64,000 nt of DNA. Origin: Rhizobium oryziradicis (GTDB lineage Bacteria > Pseudomonadota > Alphaproteobacteria > Rhizobiales > Rhizobiaceae). Position numbers and translations under genes: made by a program. Of this stretch, positions 1 to 8,191 are shown in pieces (within the stretch, counting starts at the first letter, position 1; each line of letters begins with the position of its first letter). The notes under the pieces are model-generated. The model saw nothing but the letters and a program-made list of their open reading frames with translations, was not told where the DNA came from and searched no databases. The DNA lies in assembly GCF_001939045.1 (NCBI RefSeq), contig NZ_MKIM01000027.1:682001-746000 (forward strand), in the 5' to 3' direction.

Positions 1-113
1 AAGAGTTGTGAAGTGGCGAAAGGCACCGAGTTCGTGACTGAGACGTAGACTGCATCTTCGTTTCTGTGCGACTATTACGCATCCTTAAATTTTAAAGTAC
101 CACGGGCTCTATA

Positions 114-425
114 GTGTACCGAATATCAAAAAAAACTAGCGATGTCGGAAAACCATTCAATATTGCATCTTATGCGCTGCTGACGATGATGGTGGCTCAG
201 GTGACAGGCCTGAAGCCCGGTGATTTTATTCACACGCTGGGCGATGCCCATCTGTATGCCAACCATTTTGAACAAGCGACATTGCAGCTTTCACGGGTGC
301 CCAAGGCATTGCCGGTGATGAACATCAACCCGGATGTTGCTGATATCTTTGGCTTTACCTTTGATGATTTCAGCCTTGAGGGTTACAACGCTGATCCAAG
401 CATCAAGGCTCCGATTGCGGTGTGA
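114..425 (+). pseudogene. thyA: 3' remnant of thymidylate synthase
   Basis: The last ~90 residues match the C-terminus of thymidylate synthase closely: the FNIASYALL block with the dUMP-binding Asn, the GDxHLYxNH segment, and a terminal IKAPIAV. Everything upstream of about residue 13 is unlike ThyA, and an in-frame stop lies at 93-95, so about two thirds of the usual ~264 residues is absent, including the PCH active-site cysteine region. The apparent GTG start at 114 is probably fortuitous. Bases 1-125 do not read as ThyA, so the boundary is a real junction and not just the window edge. This could be a mobile-element insertion, a deletion, or an end whose functional copy lies outside the window. 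Confidence 0.8.
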
Positions 426-538
426 GCCGCTTTCAGTAAACGGAGTGTTCACGCTGATTTTATGAAAGTTAGGGTGACATTGTGTCGCAGCTATGTTGAA
501 AGCGTTTTCACATCACTCTTTGAGAAGGTTCTCCCAAT

Positions 539-928
539 ATGTTTAATCAATTGTCTAAATGGTCTCCCATCATGTTGAGCGTCCTGCGCATTATCGTAGG
601 TCTGATGTTTTTGGAGCACGGCATGGGCAAGCTGCTTGGTTGGCCCGTGTCCAACATGCACCCTGCTGCAATGACATTGCCCTGGTTTGCTGGCTGCATT
701 GAGCTTGTCGGCGGCTTCCTGATCACAGTTGGCTTGTTCACACGTCCTGCCGCTTTCATCGCCTCTGGCATGAGCGCTGTTGGCTATTTCCTTGTTCATG
801 CACCCAAGGACTTTTTCCCGATGAACAATGGCGGTGAGGCGATCATCTTTTTCTGCTTTGTCTTTTTGTACTTCGTTTTTGCAGGCCCAGGCCCGCTGAG
901 CGTCGATTCTGCACTTGGCAAGAAATAA
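539..928 (+). CDS. DoxX family membrane protein
   Basis: A 129-residue integral membrane protein with four predicted hydrophobic segments and the DoxX-type N-terminal pattern (LRIIVGLMFLEHGMGKL) followed by GCIELVGGFLITVGLFTRPAA. DoxX-like proteins are small inner-membrane proteins linked to redox or thiol stress, but the biochemical role of this subgroup is not settled. It sits between the thyA remnant and folA and ends just before a strong terminator, so it was probably the last gene of a thyA-DoxX unit. The ATG at 539 has a GAAGG-like ribosome site upstream. Confidence 0.85.
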   Translation: MFNQLSKWSPIMLSVLRIIVGLMFLEHGMGKLLGWPVSNMHPAAMTLPWFAGCIELVGGFLITVGLFTRPAAFIASGMSAVGYFLVHAPKDFFPMNNGGEAIIFFCFVFLYFVFAGPGPLSVDSALGKK

Positions 929-957
929 GTCTGCCCGTCACGTTTGCAGCCGATTTT

Positions 958-988
958 GGCCGCTGTGTTTTGCACAGCGGCTTTTTTT
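958..988 (+). terminator. Rho-independent terminator after DoxX gene
   Basis: A 9-bp GC-rich stem (arms at 959-967 and 973-981) with a 5-nt loop is followed by seven T residues. It lies 30 bp after the DoxX stop and before folA, separating the two transcripts. Confidence 0.9.
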
Positions 989-1043
989 ATGCTCCTTCGC
1001 GCTGTAGGACAGATTGGCACCTGACGAAATGAAAGAGAAAGCC

Positions 1044-1571
1044 ATGCCAAACCCAAAGATCGTTCTTGTTGTGGCCATGTCGCAAAACAATGTCATTGGC
1101 CGCGATGGAGATATGCCGTGGAAGCTCTCCACTGATTTGAAGCGTTTCAAGGCTTTGACCATGGGCAAGCCTCTGGTTTTGGGGCGCAAGACATTTGAGT
1201 CTTTCGGCTCGAAACCTCTTCCCGGTCGCCCGCATATTATTGTGTCGCGAACAGCGCGGATCGAGATGCCGAATGTTGAGACGGCAAGCAGCCTAGAAGC
1301 AGCCCTTGAGAGGGCGCGCGTGCAAGCGACAGCCTTGGGTGTCGATGAAATCTGTGTGATTGGCGGCGGCGAGATTTACCGTCAGGCACTGCCTGTTGCT
1401 GACGTTTTACATGTCACCCATGTGGAGGCAGAGATTGAGGGGGGCGACACTTACTTCCCCCATATCGATCCCGATCAGTTCGAGATGAAAGAGGAAACCA
1501 GCGTGCCGGCCGGTGAGCGCGACAGTTTTGCCACGCGTTATGTGGTTTATTGTCGCAAAAATCCGGTTTAA
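1044..1571 (+). CDS. folA: Dihydrofolate reductase
   Basis: Reduces dihydrofolate to tetrahydrofolate with NADPH. The 175-residue product has the family pattern: VVAMSQNNVIGRDGDMPWKLSTDLKRFK at residues 7-34 with the catalytic Asp after PWKL, GRKTFES with the conserved Thr, and CVIGGGEIYRQAL near residue 110. The frame is open from a TTG at 1014 and has an ATG at 1029, but 1044 is preferred because a purine-rich AAAGAGAAA lies just upstream and family members begin at MPNPKIV-like sequence. Close linkage with thyA is usual, since thymidylate synthesis produces the dihydrofolate used here. Confidence 0.93.
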   Translation: MPNPKIVLVVAMSQNNVIGRDGDMPWKLSTDLKRFKALTMGKPLVLGRKTFESFGSKPLPGRPHIIVSRTARIEMPNVETASSLEAALERARVQATALGVDEICVIGGGEIYRQALPVADVLHVTHVEAEIEGGDTYFPHIDPDQFEMKEETSVPAGERDSFATRYVVYCRKNPV

Positions 1572-1820
1572 GTTCTTTATTTGCCATGGATTTGAAAGAA
1601 GTTGTCGCTTTGCGTTGAAAGCGTGGCACGCGATACCTATAACTGTCTTAATCCTTGTCCCCGCCTTTATCGGTGGCGTTGAGGGCCTCTTCATAATTCT
1701 TTAAACCGCAGGCGGGTTTAACAGGGTCTTATGCAGAGAGTAGCGGTTTTACAGCCACCTGTTTGCGTTTGAAAAAGCTTACGGTGCTGTAGGGGAGAAT
1801 TCTCAAAAAAAGAGGTTTTG

Positions 1821-2939
1821 ATGCCTTGGAGTAATCAGAACGGCGGCGGCCCGACGGGCGGCGGCGGTGGAAATAATCAAGGACCATGGGGTCAGGGGCC
1901 TAACAAGCCACGTGGCAATGGCGGCGGTGGCGGAAAACAGCCACCGGATCTGGAGGATATGATCCGCCGGGGCCAAGATCAGTTTAAAAACCTGATGCCC
2001 GGCGGCTTGAACATCGGTATGGGGCTGGTTTTGGCACTCGTGGCCGGTGGTTTTTGGCTGACACAAGCCATTTACACGGTGCAGCCGGATGAGCGCGGCG
2101 TGGAAATGCGCTTTGGTAAGCCGAAGGATGAGATTGCTGGCCCCGGTTTGCATTTTCATTTTTGGCCGCTGGAAACGGTTGAAAAGGTCAAGGTTACAGA
2201 GCAGCAGCAGAACATTGGTGCCAAGGTTGCCAGCAATTCTTCGGCTGGCCTGATGCTGACCGGTGATCAAAATATCGTCAACGTGCAGTTCTCGGTGCTG
2301 TTTACGGTGAGCGATCCGAAGGCTTATCTGTTCAATCTCGAATCACCACCGCAGACGTTGCAGCAGGTTGCTGAAAGCGCCATGCGTGAGGTGGTTGGCC
2401 GGCGTCCTGCGCAAGATATTTTCCGCGATGCCCGTCAGGAAATTGCCAATGATGTGCGCAACATCATTCAAGGCACCATGGATAAATATGGCGCTGGCAT
2501 TTCGATCAATTCTGTTGCGATTGAAGATGCAGCACCGCCGCGTGAAGTGGCGGATGCCTTTGATGAAGTGCAGCGTGCCGAACAGGACGAAGATCGTTTT
2601 GTTGAGGAAGCCAACCAATACGCCAATAAGGTTCTGGGTTCTGCCCGTGGTCAGTCGGCGCAGATTCGTGAAGAAGCGGCAGCTTACAAGGATCGTGTGG
2701 TCAAGGAAGCCGAGGGTGAAGCCCAGCGCTTTATCTCGATCTATGACCAATATGTTCTTGCACCAGATGTGACGCGCAAGCGGCTCTATATCGAAACCAT
2801 GGAGCAGGTTCTGAAAAAATCGAACAAGGTTATCATGGATAATAATGGCCAGGGTGCTGTGCCTTATCTTCCCTTGAACGAGATTGGCCGTATGGGTGCA
2901 CAATCTGGCCCAGCCCAATCCAGCCAGGGAGGCAAATAA
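1821..2939 (+). CDS. hflK: FtsH protease modulator HflK
   Basis: A 372-residue SPFH/band-7 membrane protein that, with HflC, forms the large complex surrounding the FtsH protease at the inner membrane. The first ~45 residues are rich in Gly, Asn and Pro. One membrane segment follows at about residues 56-76, then the band-7 domain with the YTVQPDERGVEMRFGKP start, and a charged helical region (FVEEANQYANKVLGSARGQSAQ). The ATG at 1821 follows an AGAGG site; an adjacent TTG at 1818 is less likely. hflC begins one base after the stop codon, so the two are co-transcribed and probably translationally coupled. Confidence 0.96.
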   Translation: MPWSNQNGGGPTGGGGGNNQGPWGQGPNKPRGNGGGGGKQPPDLEDMIRRGQDQFKNLMPGGLNIGMGLVLALVAGGFWLTQAIYTVQPDERGVEMRFGKPKDEIAGPGLHFHFWPLETVEKVKVTEQQQNIGAKVASNSSAGLMLTGDQNIVNVQFSVLFTVSDPKAYLFNLESPPQTLQQVAESAMREVVGRRPAQDIFRDARQEIANDVRNIIQGTMDKYGAGISINSVAIEDAAPPREVADAFDEVQRAEQDEDRFVEEANQYANKVLGSARGQSAQIREEAAAYKDRVVKEAEGEAQRFISIYDQYVLAPDVTRKRLYIETMEQVLKKSNKVIMDNNGQGAVPYLPLNEIGRMGAQSGPAQSSQGGK

Positions 2940-2940
2940 G

Positions 2941-3861
2941 ATGTCAAATCGTATGCTTTCCATGCTGATTGGTTTGGCCGTTGTGCTGCTCCTTGTCTAC
3001 TCGTCGATGTTTGTGGTCAACCAGCGCCAGCAGGCTGTGGTCATCCGCTTTGGTCAGATCAAGGAAGTTTACAGCGAGCCGGGTCTTTACTTCAAAATGC
3101 CGTTTGCGTTTGCGGGTGCTGACCGGGTGCAATTCGTGTCTGATCAGGCGTTGCGCTTTGATCTCGACAATATCCGTGTTCAGGTCAAGGGCGGTAAATT
3201 CTACGAGGTTGACGCATTCCTGATTTACAAGATCACCGACGCCCGCCGCTTTATCGGGATTATTGCCGGTGGTAACCGCGATGATGCCGAAGCACGGTTG
3301 AGAACCCGTCTTGATGCCTCGTTGCGTCGTGTTTATGGTTTGCGTGGCTTTGAATCGGCGCTGTCGGAAGCACGGTCTGCGATGATGCAGGAAGTGGCGG
3401 CTGATCTGAAAACGGATGCCGAAAACCTCGGTATTACCATTGATGATGTTCGTATTCGCCGCACCGATCTGACACAGGAAGTGTCGCGTGAGACTTTTGC
3501 GCGGATGCGGTCTGAGCGTCTGGCCGAGGCCGAGTTGATCCGTGCCCGTGGTAACGAGCAAGGTCAACGCCGTCGCGCCATTGCCGATCGTCAGGTGGTG
3601 GAGCTGAAGGCAGATGCCCAGCGTGATTCTGAAATCCTGCGTGGTCAGGGCGATGCAGAGCGCAACAAGGTGTTTGCGGATGCCTATAAGCGTGATCCGG
3701 CCTTCTTCGAATTCTACCGTTCGATGGCGGCCTATGAAGATGCGCTTGGCAACAAGGGAACCTCCATGGTGCTGTCGCCAAATTCGGAGTTCTTCAAGTT
3801 CTTTGAGCAGTCCAAGGGCGCACCCGACGCAAAGCTTGCGGCACCTGCTGCCAGCAATTGA
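2941..3861 (+). CDS. hflC: FtsH protease modulator HflC
   Basis: The 306-residue partner of HflK. An N-terminal membrane segment (LIGLAVVLLLVYSSMFVV) is followed by the band-7 domain (VNQRQQAVVIRFGQI) and the helical region rich in Ala, Arg and Glu (SERLAEAELIRARGNEQGQ). The frame is open further upstream inside hflK, but the ATG at 2941 has a clear GGAGG site in the end of hflK and gives the normal family length. A terminator follows 26 bp after the stop. Confidence 0.96.
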   Translation: MSNRMLSMLIGLAVVLLLVYSSMFVVNQRQQAVVIRFGQIKEVYSEPGLYFKMPFAFAGADRVQFVSDQALRFDLDNIRVQVKGGKFYEVDAFLIYKITDARRFIGIIAGGNRDDAEARLRTRLDASLRRVYGLRGFESALSEARSAMMQEVAADLKTDAENLGITIDDVRIRRTDLTQEVSRETFARMRSERLAEAELIRARGNEQGQRRRAIADRQVVELKADAQRDSEILRGQGDAERNKVFADAYKRDPAFFEFYRSMAAYEDALGNKGTSMVLSPNSEFFKFFEQSKGAPDAKLAAPAASN

Positions 3862-3887
3862 TCATCACGCCTTGAAAATTAAGCGAG

Positions 3888-3913
3888 AGGGCCGGTTTAT
3901 TCCGGCCCTTTTT
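3888..3913 (+). terminator. Rho-independent terminator after hflKC
   Basis: An 8-bp stem, agggccgg paired with ccggccct across a 6-nt loop, runs directly into a T tract. It closes the hflK-hflC operon before degP. Confidence 0.9.
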
Positions 3914-4054
3914 CGTTTTCCCTTGCTTTTTTCACGTCCAATCATGTCTTGGCCACAACCACAATATAGCGTGAACAAGTGTTGGAAGGGCGTTTCGGTT
4001 TTCGCCATTGCGCCCTATGATGCTGAGAGGATTTTGCTGAATGCGAGGATGCCC

Positions 4055-5563
4055 ATGATCAAGCGCCGCGGAACACCCACGCGACTTCTGATGTCTGCCG
4101 TTGTCGGAAGTGCCGTGTGCTTTGGCGGGCTGATTGCAGATCGCACGGCCGCTCTGGCACAGATGCCAGGCCCCGCGCCCGTGGCCGATATCGCGCAAGG
4201 CTTGCTGGGGGCGGTGGTGAATATTGCCACCTCGCAAAATGTCGATGACGACGAAGCAGGGCCGGTGCCACAGGTGCCAAAGGGCTCGCCCTTCGAAGAT
4301 TTGTTTGAGGATTTCTACAAGAAACGTCAGGGCAAGACGGGCAACCACAAGGTCAATTCGCTCGGCTCCGGCTTTGTGATTGATCCGGCTGGTTACATTG
4401 TCACCAACAATCATGTGATCGAAAACGCTGATGATATTGAAGTTATCTTCTCGGATGGCTCCAAGCTCAAAGCGAAGCTGGTGGGCACCGATACCAAAAC
4501 CGACCTATCCTTGCTGAAAGTGGAGCCAACTGAGCCGCTGACGGCGGTGAAATTTGGTGATTCGCGCAAAATGCGGATTGGCGATTGGGTGATGGCCATT
4601 GGCAATCCCTTCGGCCTCGGTGGTTCCGTAACGCTCGGGATTATCTCGGCGCGTGGTCGCAATATCAATGCCGGACCATACGATAATTTTATCCAGACCG
4701 ATGCCGCGATCAACAAGGGCAATTCCGGCGGTCCGCTGTTCAACATGGCGGGTGAGGTGATTGGTATCAACACCGCGATTATTTCGCCCAGCGGCGGCTC
4801 GATTGGCATCGGTTTTGCCGTGCCGACCGAGCTTGCGGAAAATGTGATTGCCCAACTCAGACAGTATGGCGAAACCCGTCGTGGTTGGCTGGGCGTACGC
4901 ATTCAGCCCGTACCGGATGATCTTGCAAAACAGGCAGGTATCAAGACCGGGCGCGGCGCTTTGATCAGCAGCGTGATTGATGGCGGACCGGTGGCAAAAG
5001 GTCCGGTGAAAATGGGCGATGTGATCATCAGCTTCAACGGCAAGGAGATTTTGGAAAGCCGGGATCTGGTGCGTACCGTGGCCGAAAGCCCGATTGATCA
5101 GGATCTGGACGTTGTGGTGTTTCGGGATGGCCAGCGCCAGACCTTGAAGGTGAAGCTTGCAAGGCTGCCGGATGAAAAAGTGGCGGAAGCCAAGGACACC
5201 GGTGCCAAGGAGACCGAACAGGCCGATCCGCAAGGAGAAGATGGCGCGGTTGATGATGACGCCACCACGGCGGTTTTGGGCATGACCGTGACCAACCTTG
5301 ACGACGACAAACGGGCAGCCAACAGCATTGCTGAAAGCGTCGAAGGCCTGCTGATCACCAATGTTGAGAAAGACTCGCCCGCCGATCTGAAAGGCATGAA
5401 GGTGGGCGAGGTGATTGTGGAAGTGGCGCAGGAATTTGTCGATACGCCTGATGCGCTTTTGGAAAAAATCCTCAAGCTGAAATCCGATGGCCGCCGCAGC
5501 GCTTACTTCATGGTTGCCAATCCCAGAGGGGATTTACGCTTCGTATCGGTGCCGCTGGAATAG
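4055..5563 (+). CDS. degP: Do/DegP-family periplasmic serine endoprotease
   Basis: A 502-residue HtrA-type protease/chaperone of the periplasm. A basic start with a hydrophobic stretch ending AALAQ forms a signal peptide. The trypsin-like domain shows the catalytic triad: His120 in TNNHVI, Asp150 in KTDLSLL and Ser224 in GNSGGP. Two PDZ domains follow (around residues 280-370 and 420-495), separated by an acidic linker. The start at 4055 has GAGG six bases upstream; the in-frame ATG at 4049 is the alternative. The frame stays open far upstream into hflC, which is not coding. Its position after hflKC places membrane and envelope quality-control genes side by side. Confidence 0.95.
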   Translation: MIKRRGTPTRLLMSAVVGSAVCFGGLIADRTAALAQMPGPAPVADIAQGLLGAVVNIATSQNVDDDEAGPVPQVPKGSPFEDLFEDFYKKRQGKTGNHKVNSLGSGFVIDPAGYIVTNNHVIENADDIEVIFSDGSKLKAKLVGTDTKTDLSLLKVEPTEPLTAVKFGDSRKMRIGDWVMAIGNPFGLGGSVTLGIISARGRNINAGPYDNFIQTDAAINKGNSGGPLFNMAGEVIGINTAIISPSGGSIGIGFAVPTELAENVIAQLRQYGETRRGWLGVRIQPVPDDLAKQAGIKTGRGALISSVIDGGPVAKGPVKMGDVIISFNGKEILESRDLVRTVAESPIDQDLDVVVFRDGQRQTLKVKLARLPDEKVAEAKDTGAKETEQADPQGEDGAVDDDATTAVLGMTVTNLDDDKRAANSIAESVEGLLITNVEKDSPADLKGMKVGEVIVEVAQEFVDTPDALLEKILKLKSDGRRSAYFMVANPRGDLRFVSVPLE

Positions 5564-5644
5564 GCCGTGCGCTTTCCACGGGCTTGAATTGTTGAGTCGA
5601 TTCAGGCCGCTACATCGCAATGCTTAAAAACTGATTCCAGTACT

Positions 5645-6211
5645 TCAAGCGCTTTCTCGGCGGCTAAATTCCTCGGCCGTTAACCGATACAGCACATGGC
5701 GCTGCAAATGCGGATGGCTGGGTGGTACGCGCGGATGGATGAAGCTGCCCGCGATATCCTGTGTCATTCCCAGCCTTTTCATCACGGCTGTTGAGCGATG
5801 GTTGTTTTCAACCGCAAAGGAAACAATCTCGTCCAGGCCCTTGATGCGGAATCCATAATCCAGCAAGGCTTTGGCGGCTTCGGTGATATAGCCATGGCCC
5901 CAGAAGCGGGTGGCCAGCCGCCAGCCGATTTCAATTGTACCGTCCGGCAAGATGCCCGGCAGCATGGCATCGGTCAGACCACAAAAGCCCATGGGCTCTC
6001 CGGTCTCTTTCAGCTCAAGGGCAAAGAAGCAAAGTCCGGTATCGCGGATCAGACCATTGATCTTATCCATCATCGCATCGGCTTCTTCATGGGAACGCCG
6101 AAAGGGAAAAAACTCCATCACCTTCGGGTCGCGGTTGATCTCTCGAAACAGGTCGCGGTCGCTGTCTTTCCAGCAGCGCAAAATCAGGCGGTCTGTTTCA
6201 AGAAACATCAT
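5645..6211 (-). CDS. GNAT family N-acetyltransferase (RimJ/RimL-like)
   Basis: A 188-residue acetyltransferase of the ribosomal-protein-alanine type: FLETDRLILRCWKDSD at the N-terminus, IGWRLATRFWGHGYITEA as the acetyl-CoA-binding motif near residue 95, and a C-terminal FAVENNHRSTAVMKRLGM segment typical of this subgroup. The frame is open upstream, but the ATG at 6211 has a GAGG site and begins the conserved domain. It lies 7 bp downstream of serB on the same strand, so they are probably co-transcribed. The substrate is unknown. Confidence 0.88.
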   Translation of the reverse strand: MMFLETDRLILRCWKDSDRDLFREINRDPKVMEFFPFRRSHEEADAMMDKINGLIRDTGLCFFALELKETGEPMGFCGLTDAMLPGILPDGTIEIGWRLATRFWGHGYITEAAKALLDYGFRIKGLDEIVSFAVENNHRSTAVMKRLGMTQDIAGSFIHPRVPPSHPHLQRHVLYRLTAEEFSRRESA

Positions 6212-6218
6212 GCTGACC

Positions 6219-7109
6219 TCAGGCGGAGACGAAATCGGTTTTGCGATAGCCTTGCAGATAGAGAAGGGCGGTGAGATCGCTATGGTCGATGCGGATTTTG
6301 GCTTGCGCCGCAACCGATGGTTTGGCGTGCAACGCCACACCGGAACCTGCAATGCCCAACATGCCAAGGTCATTGGCACCGTCACCCACCGCCATCACGT
6401 CATCATTGGTAATGCCAAGCTTGGCGACAATGTCTTCGAGCGCATCCACCTTGGCCTGTTTGCCCAAAATTGGCTCGGCCACTTCGCCGCTTAACAATCC
6501 ATCCCGCTCCAAAAGAATGTTGGCACGATTTTCATCAAAGCCGAGCGTTTCTGCGATTTTTGAGGTGAAAACGGTAAACCCGCCAGAGACGAGGGCGGTG
6601 TAATATCCCTTGGCTTTCATGGTGGCGATCAGCTCAAGGCCACCTGGAGTAAGGGTGATGCGCTTGGCAATCACCTCATCCACCACATTGGCGGGCAGGC
6701 CTTTCAGCAGCGCCACGCGCTCGCGAAGGGCTGGCTCAAAGGCGATCTCACCGTTCATGGCGCGGGCGGTGATTTTTGAGACCTGATCTTTCAGCCCCAC
6801 TTCGGCGGCGAGTTCATCAATGCATTCCTGACCGATCATGGTTGAATCCATATCGGCAATCAGAAATTTTTTGCGGCGTTGATCTGCGTGTTGAATGGCC
6901 ACATCAATCGGCAGATCTGCCACGATGGTGCGAAGACAGTGCTCTGCATCCGCAAGGTTTGTGCCGTCTTTCAAGGCGATATCGCATGCCACGCCATCGG
7001 CCAGCCAGTAAAGACCGGAGGCATCCAGAGCCAGCGCCGCCTTTTCTGCAAGAGCGGGTGTAAGAACAGGATTTGACGGATTGGCGATAAGCGTGGCAAC
7101 AAAAGCCAT
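6219..7109 (-). CDS. serB: Phosphoserine phosphatase
   Basis: The last step of serine biosynthesis, hydrolysing O-phosphoserine. The 296-residue HAD-superfamily protein has the nucleophile motif DMDSTMIGQE near residue 90, motif II in ALVSGGFT, and motif III/IV in AVGDGANDLGML. The ~80-residue N-terminal extension (MAFVATLIANPSNPVL) is of the kind seen in rhizobial SerB. The start at 7109 touches the miaA start on the other strand, so its promoter must lie within miaA. Confidence 0.95.
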   Translation of the reverse strand: MAFVATLIANPSNPVLTPALAEKAALALDASGLYWLADGVACDIALKDGTNLADAEHCLRTIVADLPIDVAIQHADQRRKKFLIADMDSTMIGQECIDELAAEVGLKDQVSKITARAMNGEIAFEPALRERVALLKGLPANVVDEVIAKRITLTPGGLELIATMKAKGYYTALVSGGFTVFTSKIAETLGFDENRANILLERDGLLSGEVAEPILGKQAKVDALEDIVAKLGITNDDVMAVGDGANDLGMLGIAGSGVALHAKPSVAAQAKIRIDHSDLTALLYLQGYRKTDFVSA

Positions 7110-7110
7110 G

Positions 7111-8001
7111 ATGAAAAACCTTGAAGATAATTTCGACGCCATCCTGATAACCGGCCCGACCGCCAGCGGCAAGTCCGCGCTAGCGCTAAAGCTGAGCAAA
7201 GACGCAAGGGGCGTGGTGATCAATGCCGATAGCATGCAGGTCTATGATACGCTGCGGGTTGTCACAGCCCGGCCAGATGATGCCGAGATGCAAGGTGTGC
7301 GGCATTATCTCTACGGTCATGTGCCCGCCAGCAAGACCTATTCCACCGGTGACTGGCTGCGTGAAATAGAGGTGCTGTTGGCCGGGTTGAAAGCCGAAGG
7401 CCGCCTGCCGGTGATCATCGGCGGCACGGGGCTTTATTTCAAGGCGCTGACGGGTGGTCTCTCAGAAATGCCTGCGATTCCTGAGGAGGTCCGCAGCCGT
7501 TTGCGCAAGCGCGAAGCGCTGGAAGGATCGCAAGCGCTGCATCGCGAGTTGATGGAGCGCGATTCCGTCATGGCCGCAAAGCTCAATCCGCAAGATGGTC
7601 AGCGCATTGTGCGGGCATTGGAAGTGCTGGAGGTCACGGGGCAATCCATCGCCACGTTGCAAGCCCGCACGGGACCCGTGATCGTTGATCCAGCAAGAGC
7701 TCGAAAAATCGTGGTTTTACCGGAGCGCGCCACTTTGCACGATCGGATCAATCGCCGGTTTGCCTTGATGATGGAGCAAGGGGCGGTGGAAGAAGTGGAG
7801 GCGCTTTTGGCGCAAAATCTTGCCCCGGATATGCCCGCCATGAAAGCCATTGGTGTGATGCAAATTGCCGCCATGCTGAGGGGCGATATCAGCCGCCAAG
7901 AGGCGATTGAAAAGGCCTCTGCCGCGACCCGGCAATATGCCAAACGGCAAATGACCTGGTTTCGCAATCAAATGAGCGATGGCTGGGAAATAATAAAATA
8001 A
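7111..8001 (+). CDS. miaA: tRNA dimethylallyltransferase
   Basis: Transfers the dimethylallyl group to N6 of A37 in tRNAs that read UNN codons. The 296-residue protein carries the P-loop GPTASGKS at residues 15-22, INADSMQVY with the substrate-binding Asp, and VIIGGTGLYFKALTGGL. A second ATG three bases upstream (7108) is possible; both overlap or touch the serB start codon at 7107-7109. There is no intergenic space, so the miaA promoter lies within serB. Confidence 0.95.
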   Translation: MKNLEDNFDAILITGPTASGKSALALKLSKDARGVVINADSMQVYDTLRVVTARPDDAEMQGVRHYLYGHVPASKTYSTGDWLREIEVLLAGLKAEGRLPVIIGGTGLYFKALTGGLSEMPAIPEEVRSRLRKREALEGSQALHRELMERDSVMAAKLNPQDGQRIVRALEVLEVTGQSIATLQARTGPVIVDPARARKIVVLPERATLHDRINRRFALMMEQGAVEEVEALLAQNLAPDMPAMKAIGVMQIAAMLRGDISRQEAIEKASAATRQYAKRQMTWFRNQMSDGWEIIK

Positions 8002-8014
8002 GACTATGTATAGT

Positions 8015-8046
8015 CATCTGACCAGAACAGATGTGCCGTTTTTGTT
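8015..8046 (+). terminator. Possible weak terminator after miaA
   Basis: A 6-bp stem (catctg/cagatg, loop accagaa) is followed five bases later by a T-rich run. A second small hairpin (gactat/atagtc) lies immediately upstream. The stem is short and not GC-rich. Confidence 0.45.
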
Positions 8047-8191
8047 TTCTATGCTTTCTTCATGATTCACGCATCTTCAATATTAATGTGCCAAAATAGG
8101 TGCATTGAAAGATGTTTGGATCTGCGCATGTGTTTGGCCGATAAAATAAAAAGACATTGCGCCGGTTTGTTGAAATTGGCGTTTTGCTGCG

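Noticed and set aside
1513..1704. 63-codon ORF overlapping the end of folA with a hydrophobic tail
   Set aside because: Most of it lies in another frame of folA, no start signal; the hydrophobic tail alone is not enough.
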